From positions 310,001-374,000 of the forward strand of contig JAWKPA010000012.1 of assembly GCA_041390905.1 (NCBI GenBank): 64,000 nucleotides of DNA, given 5' to 3'. The first letter of the stretch is position 1, and every line of letters starts with the position of its first letter. The DNA comes from JACKCD01 sp041390905. GTDB taxonomy: Bacteria > Chloroflexota > Anaerolineae > Promineifilales > Promineifilaceae. Below, piece by piece: positions 44,059-51,199 of this stretch. The translations under genes were made by a program, and so were the position numbers. A model generated the notes under the pieces. The model had not been told where the DNA came from. It worked only from the letters and a program-made list of their open reading frames with translations, and did no database searches.

Positions 44059-45099
44059 ATGTTAGAGATACAAGGGCGTGTGTTTTCCAATGGTCACTGC
44101 CTGATTGTGGCCGAGATTGCCCAGGCGCATGATGGCAGCCTGGGACAAGCCCATGCCTATATTGACGCTGTTGCCAACGCCGGAGCCGATGCCATCAAAT
44201 TCCAGACCCACATTGCCGCCGCCGAGAGTACGCCGGCCGAACCGTGGCGGGTCAAGTTTAGTCAGCAGGACGAGAGCCGCTATGATTATTGGCGACGCAT
44301 GGAGTTTACGCCTGAGCAGTGGGCAGGATTAAAGTGCCATGCCGACGAGCGGGGGCTGATTTTTCTGAGTTCGCCGTTTTCGCTGGAGGCGGTGGAATTG
44401 CTGGACAAGCTAAACGTGGCGGCGTGGAAGGTGGCTTCGGGCGAGGTAACTAATTGGCCGATGCTGGAACGGATGGCAGAATTAAAACGGCCGTTTCTCC
44501 TCTCCACCGGCATGAGCAGCCCCGCCGAAATCAACCAGCTTGTCGGCTGGCTGCTCCAGCAAGAGTTAACCTACGTCCTGCTGCAATGCACCACCGCCTA
44601 CCCCTGCCCCCCGGAAAAAATTGGCCTGAATCTGCTGCCGTTGTGGCAACAGCGGTACGGCTGCCCCGTGGGGTTGTCCGACCATTCTGGCACCATCTAC
44701 CCCAGCCTGGCCGCCGCCACCCTGGGCGCAACCGTGCTGGAAATCCATGTCACCATGAGCCGCGAAGTGTTTGGCCCCGATGTGGTTGCCTCAATTACCA
44801 CTGCCGAATTAGCGCAGTTGGTGGAGGGGGTGCGTTTTATTGAAACAATGCGCCGCCATCCCGTTGACAAAGACGCCATGCTGGCCGAAATGCAGCCACT
44901 GCGCCAGCTTTTTACCAAAAGCGTGGCTCTGCGGCGCGATTTACCTGCCGGAACCACGCTGCAATATAGCGACCTGACGCTAAAAAAACCGGGGACTGGC
45001 TTGATGCCAAACCAGTTATCCGCCCTGCTAGGGCGGGTGCTGCGGCATGACGTGGCCGCCAACCGGTTGCTGTGCGAGGAGGATCTGGCCGATGCGTAA
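44059..45099 (+). CDS. neuB: N-acetylneuraminate (nonulosonate) synthase
   Basis: 346 residues. TIM-barrel NeuB domain (IVAEIAQAHDGSLGQAHAYI; DAIKFQTHIAA; VASGEVTNWPML; LSTGMSSPAEI) plus a C-terminal SAF/antifreeze-like domain (SVALRRDLPAGTTLQYSDL region). Condenses phosphoenolpyruvate with ManNAc or a related hexosamine to a nine-carbon sialic-type acid. Directly followed by neuC and neuA homologs, so the pathway UDP-GlcNAc to CMP-sugar is complete here. Lies beside the polysaccharide Wzz/BY-kinase genes. AACGGCCGTT at 44486, with a sharp skew flip. Confidence 0.93.
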   Translation: MLEIQGRVFSNGHCLIVAEIAQAHDGSLGQAHAYIDAVANAGADAIKFQTHIAAAESTPAEPWRVKFSQQDESRYDYWRRMEFTPEQWAGLKCHADERGLIFLSSPFSLEAVELLDKLNVAAWKVASGEVTNWPMLERMAELKRPFLLSTGMSSPAEINQLVGWLLQQELTYVLLQCTTAYPCPPEKIGLNLLPLWQQRYGCPVGLSDHSGTIYPSLAAATLGATVLEIHVTMSREVFGPDVVASITTAELAQLVEGVRFIETMRRHPVDKDAMLAEMQPLRQLFTKSVALRRDLPAGTTLQYSDLTLKKPGTGLMPNQLSALLGRVLRHDVAANRLLCEEDLADA

Positions 45100-46243
45100 G
45101 GTGTGTGTGGTGGTGACGGCACGCCCCAGCTATTCGCGCATCAAAACGGCACTGCAAGCGATTGCCGCCCACCCGGAGCTGGAGCTACAGCTTGTGGTGG
45201 CAGCCTCGGCGCTGCTGGATCGGTATGGCAACACGGTGGCCTATATTGAAAAAGATGGCTTTGAAATTGCGGCGCGAGTCTATATGGTGCTGGAAGGGGA
45301 AAATTTGGTTACGTCGGCCAAATCAACCGGGCTGGGGCTGGTGGAACTGGCAACAGTGTTTGACAATTTGCGCTCCGATGTGGTGGTGACGATTGCCGAC
45401 CGCTACGAAACGCTGGCAACGGCCGTTGCTGCTTCCTACATGAACATTCCCGTAGCGCACGTGCAGGGTGGGGAGATCACTGGCTCGATTGACGAGAAGG
45501 TGCGCCACGCTGTTACCAAATTGTCCAACCTCCACTTTGTCGCTTCAGCCAAAGCCGCCGAGCGGGTCATGCGCATGGGTGAGCCAAGCGACACCGTTTT
45601 CATCACCGGCTGCCCTTCGATTGATTTGACGCTGGATGTCGCACAAAACCCTGGCCTGACCTTTGATCCTTATGCCAAATATGGTGGGGTGGGCAGCCAA
45701 CCCGATCTAGGCAACGGCTATTTGGTGGTGATGCAGCACCCGGTGACAACGGAGCATGGGCTGGCGCGGCAGCATGTGGAGGAGACGCTGTGGGCGGTGC
45801 AGGATTTGGGCTTGCCCACGCTGTGGTTTTGGCCGAATGTGGACGCGGGGGCGGATGAAACGGCGGGGGGAATCCGGGCGTTTCGGGAGCGCGAACGGCC
45901 GTTAAACCTCCACTTCTTCAAAAACATGACCTCCACCGACTTTTTGCGGCTGATCACAAACGGCCGTTGTCTTATCGGCAACTCCTCCGTTGGTATCCGC
46001 GAAAGTGCCTACCTGGGCATTCCCGTCGTCAACATTGGCAGCCGCCAGCAGGGGCGCGAACGGGGCAGCAATGTGATTGACGTGGGGCATGACCGGGCGG
46101 CGATTGTGGCGGCGGTGCGGCGGCAGTTGCAAAACGGCCGTTATCCCCCCAACCCCATCTATGGCAGCGGCAACGCCGGGCAGCAAATTGCCGACCTGCT
46201 GGCAACCGTGCCGCTGACAATCGAGAAACGGTTGACGTATTAA
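45092..46243 (+). CDS. neuC: Hydrolysing UDP-GlcNAc 2-epimerase (NeuC-type)
   Basis: 383 residues from the ATG at 45092, which overlaps neuB's end by 8 bases and has GAGGAGG about 10 bases upstream. Landmarks: VVVTARPSYSRIKTAL, VTIADRYETLATAVAA, VAHVQGGEITGSIDEKVRHAV, and the C-terminal LIGNSSVGIRESAYLGIPVV NIG region (given split). This is the NeuC type that releases UDP and gives ManNAc for NeuB. Substrate could also be a di-N-acetylated sugar, as in legionaminic acid routes. Four AACGGCCGTT copies (45418, 45894, 45959, 46133). Confidence 0.9.
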   Translation: MRKVCVVVTARPSYSRIKTALQAIAAHPELELQLVVAASALLDRYGNTVAYIEKDGFEIAARVYMVLEGENLVTSAKSTGLGLVELATVFDNLRSDVVVTIADRYETLATAVAASYMNIPVAHVQGGEITGSIDEKVRHAVTKLSNLHFVASAKAAERVMRMGEPSDTVFITGCPSIDLTLDVAQNPGLTFDPYAKYGGVGSQPDLGNGYLVVMQHPVTTEHGLARQHVEETLWAVQDLGLPTLWFWPNVDAGADETAGGIRAFRERERPLNLHFFKNMTSTDFLRLITNGRCLIGNSSVGIRESAYLGIPVVNIGSRQQGRERGSNVIDVGHDRAAIVAAVRRQLQNGRYPPNPIYGSGNAGQQIADLLATVPLTIEKRLTY

Positions 46244-46249
46244 AAGAGG

Positions 46250-46320
46250 TTAGAGATTGGAGATTAGAGATTGCAAACCTTCAACAATCTCCAATCTCCA
46301 ATCTCTAATCCCCAATCTCC
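46250..46320. repeat. Period-7 hairpin (GGAGATT / AATCTCC)
   Basis: TTAGAGATTGGAGATTAGAG arm, centre near TTGCAAACCTTCAAC, then CAATCTCCAATCTCCAATCT arm. Exactly fills the neuC/neuA gap and ends at the neuA ATG. Confidence 0.9.
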
Positions 46321-46992
46321 ATGAAAGTTTTTGCCCTCATTCCGGCTCGCGGTGGTTCCAAGGGGGTGGTGCGGAAAAATGTGCGGCTGTTGGGGGAACG
46401 GCCGTTAATCGCCCACACCATCGCCGCCGCCCAGCAAAGCCAAACGATTACCCGCTTCCTCACCAGCACCGACGATGACGAAATCGCGGCCGTGGCCCAG
46501 GCATATGGTTCCCCCGTGCTGCGCCGCCCGCCGGAACTGGCAGCCGACGACACGCCGATGATTCCGGTTATCCTCCATGCGCTGGATTTTTGGGGCGAAT
46601 CTCCTGACTATTTTGTGCTGCTCCAGCCTACCACCCCCCAGCGCACCGCCGCCGATATTGATGCCGCCGTGCGGCTGCTGCACGAAACGGGTGCCGACAG
46701 CGTGATTAGCGTCTATCAGGTGGAAGACCATCACCCGACGCGGATGTATTTGCTGGAAAACGGCCGTTTGCACCCCTACGCCACCGAACCCACCAGCCGA
46801 CTGCGACAGGCATTAACGGCCGTTTACCACCGCAACGGAGCCATCTACGCCTGCCGCCCCCAGCTTTTGCGCGACCACAACACCCTCATCGGCCCCGACA
46901 CCCGCCCCTATCTCATGCCCCGCGCCCGTTCGCTCAACATTGATGATGAGATGGACTTTGCCTTTGCCGAATTTTTATGGCGCACCCGCTGA
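46321..46992 (+). CDS. neuA: CMP-nonulosonate (CMP-sialate) synthetase
   Basis: 223 residues. The N-terminal nucleotide-binding signature IPARGGSKGVVRKNVRLL is clear, followed by VLLQPTTPQRTAADIDAAV and NGAIYACRPQLL; the C-terminal MPRARSLNIDDEMDFAFAE with the conserved ID and DE residues is typical. Activates the NeuB product with CTP. The start ATG directly abuts the heptad repeat, with AATCTCC in place of a normal ribosome-binding site. Three AACGGCCGTT copies. Confidence 0.92.
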   Translation: MKVFALIPARGGSKGVVRKNVRLLGERPLIAHTIAAAQQSQTITRFLTSTDDDEIAAVAQAYGSPVLRRPPELAADDTPMIPVILHALDFWGESPDYFVLLQPTTPQRTAADIDAAVRLLHETGADSVISVYQVEDHHPTRMYLLENGRLHPYATEPTSRLRQALTAVYHRNGAIYACRPQLLRDHNTLIGPDTRPYLMPRARSLNIDDEMDFAFAEFLWRTR

Positions 46993-47015
46993 CCATCCTT
47001 CGTCAGACGGGGGGG

Positions 47016-47079
47016 TAGAGATTGGAGATTAGAGATTGTGAACCCTCACCAATCTCCAATCTCCAATCCCCAATCTCCC
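47016..47079. repeat. Period-7 hairpin (GGAGATT / AATCTCC)
   Basis: TAGAGATTGGAGATTAGAG arm, centre GTGAACCCTCACC (near-identical to the centre at 17157), then AATCTCCAATCTCCAATCCC arm. It lies between convergent genes. Confidence 0.9.
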
Positions 47080-47085
47080 ATTCAA

Positions 47086-48027
47086 CTACCACTCATTCCC
47101 TACCACATACCGCCACCAGTTATGAGCAATGCCAGCCGTTTGGCCGCCGACGTGCGGCAGGCGGCGCAGCCACCACAGGTGGTGCTGGCGCGTATCGCCA
47201 TTGCCCCAATCGCGGCAGGTGACAAGCCGCTGCCGGCCGGTGAGGTCAGGGAAGTTGAGCCAGTCGTCACAGCTGCTGGGGACGGGCGTGGGGTTGCCCC
47301 AGTCATAATCGCGCACGCTGTTGGGGGCAAAATGGACGTTGCCGCAGGCGGCCTGGCCGGGATAGGTTTTGTCATAGCGAGTAAATTGCTGCCACAGGTT
47401 GGCATCCCCGCGCTGCTGGCGGTAAACATGGCTCATGATGGCCTCAACACGATGGCCGAGGTTTTCCAGCATTTCGCCCCCGCCGCGCTCATAGTTAAAA
47501 CCCATGATGACAAAACGATGCTGTAAACGGCCGTTTTGCAGCGGCGGCGCATTACACCAAATAGCGTCCGCTCCCGCCATCATGGATTCGTAGTAGCCAG
47601 CATATGGGAAGCCAAACAGCCACACCTCGTCAATCTCACTGCTGTTGACCCGGCGCACCAGGTCAAACTGGCGCAGCAGGCCGGGGTAGTCAAGCAGATC
47701 GGGCTGATGAAAACCACCGTGCTGCTGCCAGCAGGCCAGATAGGTGGCGGCGTTGTAGGCAAAGCCATCGGCCTTGCGCGGGAATTCGTCCAGTTCAATC
47801 CTTTCCACAATTTGGTAGTTGGCATAGCCATAGCTGGCGTGTGCCACATCGGCCACATACTGTGCTGCTAACTGGTTGGGGTTGTGCCAGTGGAAATGGG
47901 CATGGAGCGAACGGCCGTTTATTTTCGGCGCATGGATGATCATCAACACCCGTGGCGAAACGGCCGTTGGCAGGTTGGCTGGGCTGGTTTGTGTTTTCGT
48001 TGCCCACAAGCGTTGCCAAAAAGACAT
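47086..48027 (-). CDS. Conserved-looking protein of unknown function
   Basis: 313 residues from MSFWQRLW at 48027. Basic first 30 residues, then an alpha/beta pattern: VLMIIHAPKINGRSLHAHFH, IDEVWLFGFPYAGYYESMMA, LQHRFVIMGFNYERGGGEML, LENLGHRVEAIMSHVYRQQR and a C-terminal tryptophan-rich end (HHLWWLRRLPHV; HNWWRYVVGNEW). No family recognised with confidence. Similar proteins annotated only as hypothetical or secreted are known in Chloroflexota and Actinobacteria (memory, unverified). Convergent with neuA. AACGGCCGTT at 47526, 47910 and 47959. Confidence 0.6.
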   Translation of the reverse strand: MSFWQRLWATKTQTSPANLPTAVSPRVLMIIHAPKINGRSLHAHFHWHNPNQLAAQYVADVAHASYGYANYQIVERIELDEFPRKADGFAYNAATYLACWQQHGGFHQPDLLDYPGLLRQFDLVRRVNSSEIDEVWLFGFPYAGYYESMMAGADAIWCNAPPLQNGRLQHRFVIMGFNYERGGGEMLENLGHRVEAIMSHVYRQQRGDANLWQQFTRYDKTYPGQAACGNVHFAPNSVRDYDWGNPTPVPSSCDDWLNFPDLTGRQRLVTCRDWGNGDTRQHHLWWLRRLPHVGGQTAGIAHNWWRYVVGNEW

Positions 48028-48104
48028 AGCCAGCACTATAGCACCGGCTTATCTTCGACACAACCATCTTTACAGCCTTTCTAAAACCCATTACTATATG
48101 GCCG

Positions 48105-49112
48105 ATGAGCAAGCACTATCGGCCGATGAGCAAACAAAAGCCAGCAGAAGCGTTGAGCGTTGCAGAACTGGAGCGGCTGCTGCGGGAAAAGAAGGCGGCT
48201 CAGCGGGATGGTCGGTTGGAACGGCTGCGGAAAAACGGCCGTTTAGTCCAGCATCCCACCCTAACCCCACCGCCCATTGCCCCACCGCCTCTGCCCCGCG
48301 TCAATGCCCGCCCCACCGGGGCGTTGCGCCACTATTCTCTCGATGACGAAGAAGCGCAGCCTGATGACATAGCCCCAACCCAGCGTGTTCAGTGGCGCTG
48401 GGTGTTCAACAAGGTGCTGCTGGCGGTGGAAATTCTGGCCGTGCTGGGGCTGGCCGTGGTGCTGTGGGGCTTATGGGATACCAACCAGGAGCTAAACCAG
48501 GAGCTGGCGCAGGTGCAGCGACAGGAAAGCCAGGCCGTTGCTCTGCCTACCCCTACGGCAACCCCCATCATTGACATTGTTGTGTTGCCCAGTGGTCACA
48601 AGCCGCCCATTGACGGCCGGCCGCCCGAACCCGGTGAAGCAGGTGACATTCCTGCCCATCTGCTGCCTGCTGTTCAATCGTACCAGCCGCCGCCCGTACC
48701 CACCCCCAGCGCCGAGCAAGCCCGCCGTATTCAGATTCCAGCGATTGGTGTAGATCACCCGGTGGTGCAGGGAGACGATTGGGAGCAGCTAAAGAAAGGG
48801 GTGGGGCAGCACGTTGGCTCGGCACAGGCTGGCGGTGAAGGAAACCTAGTGCTGTCGGCGCACAACGACATCTATGGCGAGATTTTCCGCTATCTTGATC
48901 AGCTTGCTGTGGGTGATGAAATCATTGTTTCAACCGAACGCCAAAGCTACATCTATGTGGTGCGTGAACTACAGGTGGTGGAGCCGACAGATGTGTGGGT
49001 GATGGCTGACAGTGACCACGCCAGCGCGACACTTATCTCTTGCTATCCCTTCCGGGTAAACAACAAGCGGATTGTGGTTTTTGCCGATTTGGCTGTGGGT
49101 GGACAGTCGTGA
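48105..49112 (+). CDS. Sortase (class D/E-like)
   Basis: 335 residues. A ~105-residue cytoplasmic charged N-terminus precedes one TM (LLAVEILAVLGLAVVLWGLW), a proline/threonine-rich linker, then the sortase domain from about residue 208. Catalytic residues are visible: His in LVLSAHNDIYG, Cys in TLISCYPFR and Arg in NNKRIVVFA. Sortases anchor surface proteins or build pili by transpeptidation; no LPxTG-type substrate was found nearby. An alternative ATG at 48126 lies 7 codons in; the two start regions are a tandem 21-base duplication (GGCCGATGAGCAA repeated). AACGGCCGTT at 48234. Confidence 0.88.
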   Translation: MSKHYRPMSKQKPAEALSVAELERLLREKKAAQRDGRLERLRKNGRLVQHPTLTPPPIAPPPLPRVNARPTGALRHYSLDDEEAQPDDIAPTQRVQWRWVFNKVLLAVEILAVLGLAVVLWGLWDTNQELNQELAQVQRQESQAVALPTPTATPIIDIVVLPSGHKPPIDGRPPEPGEAGDIPAHLLPAVQSYQPPPVPTPSAEQARRIQIPAIGVDHPVVQGDDWEQLKKGVGQHVGSAQAGGEGNLVLSAHNDIYGEIFRYLDQLAVGDEIIVSTERQSYIYVVRELQVVEPTDVWVMADSDHASATLISCYPFRVNNKRIVVFADLAVGGQS

Positions 49113-49191
49113 TCTGGTTGCCGATGCAGCCATTTCTTGCTAACGTTATGGCTAATCTAAAAACGGCCGTTTTGCGGCCAAACGAGGAAAT

Positions 49192-49401
49192 ATGGCAAAA
49201 ACAAAAAGAACTCAGCCCGTGCGTAAACCAGAGCCGGTAGTCGCTGAAGCCCAGCCAGCCGCAGAAAAAACCAGGCGGCCGTCTAGTGCCGAGCAGTTTC
49301 AGCAAGAATACGCCTATGTGCTAAAGGATTTACGCTTTATCTTTGCGCTTGCAGGCATCATGTTTGCCCTGCTCATCATCATCAACCTGGTTTTGCGTTA
49401 A
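49192..49401 (+). CDS. Small single-TM membrane protein
   Basis: 69 residues. GAGG lies 5 bases before the ATG. Basic, proline/alanine-rich N-terminus (about 1-35), then an amphipathic segment QFQQEYAYVLKDLRFIF and one TM helix (FALAGIMFALLIIINLVL). No known family. Such short membrane proteins precede infC or ribosomal genes in some Chloroflexota (weak memory). A role in translocon or ribosome contact at the membrane is only a guess. An AACGGCCGTT lies 21 bases before its start. Confidence 0.6.
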   Translation: MAKTKRTQPVRKPEPVVAEAQPAAEKTRRPSSAEQFQQEYAYVLKDLRFIFALAGIMFALLIIINLVLR

Positions 49402-49603
49402 ATTACCCATGGATCAAACAAACGAGTAAACGAGATTAAGAGACCAAACGATTGACTTGGGGCAGTCTCGTAATCTCCAAGTCTCCTGATCTCGCTTCAC
49501 TGCCCGATTAAATTGTTAATGACCAAAATGGTGGGGGAAAACGGCCGTTTTTCCCTAAATCCGTTTGACGCTCCCCCCTCAGTTGTGCTATTATTCGCTC
49601 GTA

Positions 49604-49630
49604 TTTCGGCTCAATGAGCCGAATATTTTT
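49604..49630 (+). promoter_or_regulatory. Hairpin with T-run just upstream of infC (attenuator or terminator)
   Basis: TTCGGCTCA (49605-49613) and TGAGCCGAA (49615-49623) pair, followed by TATTTTT. It looks like a terminator placed a few bases before infC, as in regulated infC-rpmI-rplT leaders. Confidence 0.6.
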
Positions 49631-49632
49631 GT

Positions 49633-50232
49633 ATGAATTGGCCGGAAACGGCGCTAGTTACAAGAAAAAAGCGAGGCATTATTAAAAGAGCAAAGCGTAA
49701 ACCTGTAAGCAAACCAACCGGCCCGGAATACCGCATCAACAACCAAATTCGGGTACGAGAGGTTCGCTTGATTGATCATACCGGTACCAATCACGGTGTC
49801 GTTGCCGTTGAAGCAGCGCGTGATATTGCGCGAAGTGCCAATCTCGATTTAGTCGAGGTGGCTCCTAACGCTGATCCGCCAGTGTGCCGTATTCTGGATT
49901 ATGGTAAGTTCGTTTATGAACAAACCAAGAAAGAGCGCGAGGCACGCAAGCGGCAACAAAAGGTAGAAATCAAGACGATTCGCCTGACACCACGTACCGA
50001 CGATTTTCACCTTGACATTGGCATCAAAAATGCTCGTAAATGGCTTGAAGAGGGCAAAAAAGTCAAGTTTATGGTGCGTTTTAAAGCCCGGGAAATTTCT
50101 TATCCCGAACTGGGGCAGCAAGCTTTGGAAAAGATTGCTCAGGAACTCAGCGACATGGCGACCATTGAGCAACAGCCCGTTCTTGAGGGGTGGCGTATGA
50201 CGCTGCTAATGTCCCCAGGCAAGGAGAAGTAA
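49633..50232 (+). CDS. infC: Translation initiation factor IF-3
   Basis: 199 residues from the ATG at 49633. N-domain YRINNQIRVREVRLID and GVVAVEAARDIARSANLDLV; linker; C-domain PPVCRILDYGKFVYEQ, KTIRLTPRTDDFHLDIGIK. Keeps subunits apart and proofreads initiator tRNA. The ATG has no Shine-Dalgarno and lies right after a T-run. An ATT codon at 49681 (or 49678) follows GCGAGG and would give a protein starting MIKRAKRKPVSK, close to normal IF-3 length. AUU starts are known for infC in other bacteria and allow autoregulation, so this is a serious alternative. Confidence 0.95.
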   Translation: MNWPETALVTRKKRGIIKRAKRKPVSKPTGPEYRINNQIRVREVRLIDHTGTNHGVVAVEAARDIARSANLDLVEVAPNADPPVCRILDYGKFVYEQTKKEREARKRQQKVEIKTIRLTPRTDDFHLDIGIKNARKWLEEGKKVKFMVRFKAREISYPELGQQALEKIAQELSDMATIEQQPVLEGWRMTLLMSPGKEK

Positions 50233-50270
50233 ACCGGTTTGTATAAACCAGGTTGAAAATGTGTGAGAAG

Positions 50271-50290
50271 AAGCCCTGCGGGGCTTTTTT
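50271..50290 (+). terminator. Terminator-like hairpin between infC and rpmI
   Basis: AGCCC-TGC-GGGGCT stem followed by TTTTTT. Probably an attenuator within the infC-rpmI-rplT operon. Confidence 0.7.
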
Positions 50291-50305
50291 CATGAGGGAT
50301 GTATC

Positions 50306-50554
50306 ATGCCAAAGGCAAAAACAAAAAAATACAAGATCAAAACCTATAAAGCGGCTGCCAAACGCTTCCGCGTGACGGGTTCTGGCAAAATTATGCGTAC
50401 CAAGGGGGGCAAAAGCCATTTGCGCCGCCGCACCTCCAAGCGCGTGAAAGCCAAACTGTCAACGATGTTGGAAGTAACCGCAGCTGGCGACCGTCGCCGT
50501 ATCAAGCGGCTGGCCCCCTACCTTGCCAGGTACAAGGCCAACCCACCGGCATAA
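50306..50554 (+). CDS. rpmI: Ribosomal protein bL35
   Basis: 82 residues. The L35 signature PKAKTKKYKIKTYKAAAKRF with RVTGSGKIMRTKGGKSHLRR (split here) is clear. Somewhat longer than the usual ~65 residues because of a C-terminal extension (KRLAPYLARYKANPPA). Very basic. Between infC and rplT, the usual order. Confidence 0.96.
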   Translation: MPKAKTKKYKIKTYKAAAKRFRVTGSGKIMRTKGGKSHLRRRTSKRVKAKLSTMLEVTAAGDRRRIKRLAPYLARYKANPPA

Positions 50555-50657
50555 TAATAAACCATTTCAGGCACTCGCGTGCCTGAACCAATCGCTGCCT
50601 GGCCTCGGTCAACCGGCTTGAGTGTCCAGCGCCATCTAAAATGCGAGGTATTGCACT

Positions 50658-51005
50658 ATGAGAGTAAAGGGCGGAACGGTTACACGCCGTCGTCACAAGA
50701 AAATTCTGGATATGACCAAGGGCCAATGGGGAACACGCAGCAAGCTGTTCCGCCGGGCCAACGAAGCGATGATGAAATCGTACTGGTACGCTTACCGCGA
50801 CCGGCGCGTTCGTCGTCGTGAATTTCGCAGTTTGTGGATTGCCCGTATTAACGCAGCAGCCCGCGCTAATGGCATGAGCTACAGCCGACTGATTCACGGC
50901 CTGAAGCAAGCAAACGTACAGTTGGATCGTAAGGTCTTGGCCGACATCGCTGTGCGGGACGCTCAAGCATTTGCAGCCATCGTCGAGATTGCTAAAGGTG
51001 CATAG
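50658..51005 (+). CDS. rplT: Ribosomal protein bL20
   Basis: 115 residues, normal length. MRVKGGTVTRRRHKKILDMT, GQWGTRSKLFRRANEAMMKS and RRVRRREFRSLWIARINAAA segments are typical. Binds 23S rRNA early in 50S assembly and in many bacteria represses its own operon. The 103-base gap to rpmI may hold the L20 control structure. No AACGGCCGTT in this operon. Confidence 0.97.
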   Translation: MRVKGGTVTRRRHKKILDMTKGQWGTRSKLFRRANEAMMKSYWYAYRDRRVRRREFRSLWIARINAAARANGMSYSRLIHGLKQANVQLDRKVLADIAVRDAQAFAAIVEIAKGA

Positions 51006-51041
51006 CGCCTAAGCTCTTTTTTTGCCCTCAACAAGCCGAAG

Positions 51042-51074
51042 CGCCACATTCGCCAATGGATGTGGCGTTTTTTT
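51042..51074 (+). terminator. Rho-independent terminator after rplT
   Basis: CGCCACAT (51042-51049) and ATGTGGCG (51060-51067) pair, followed by a run of seven T. Confidence 0.85.
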
Positions 51075-51088
51075 GTGCAATTGGACAA

Positions 51089-51120
51089 GAAGTTCAACTT
51101 CTGTTGAGAAGTTGAACTTC
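51089..51120. repeat. Perfect 13-bp inverted repeat
   Basis: GAAGTTCAACTTC (51089-51101), loop TGTTGA, GAAGTTGAACTTC (51108-51120). Each arm is itself nearly symmetric, so it can fold in more than one way. It lies between the rplT terminator and the next gene. Similar in style to the hairpin at 44005. Confidence 0.75.
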
Positions 51121-51199
51121 TTCTGTTGACCTTACCATTGAGCAAACGGTGGTTGGCCGTAGTTGTCGTGGGTTTTGCCATTGAGTATGATTTGGCCTT

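Noticed and set aside
47038..47526. Plus-strand 162-residue frame between neuA and the sortase
   Set aside because: It lies opposite the minus-strand unknown gene, which has a better amino-acid pattern and uses the typical codon style; its start is inside a heptad repeat.
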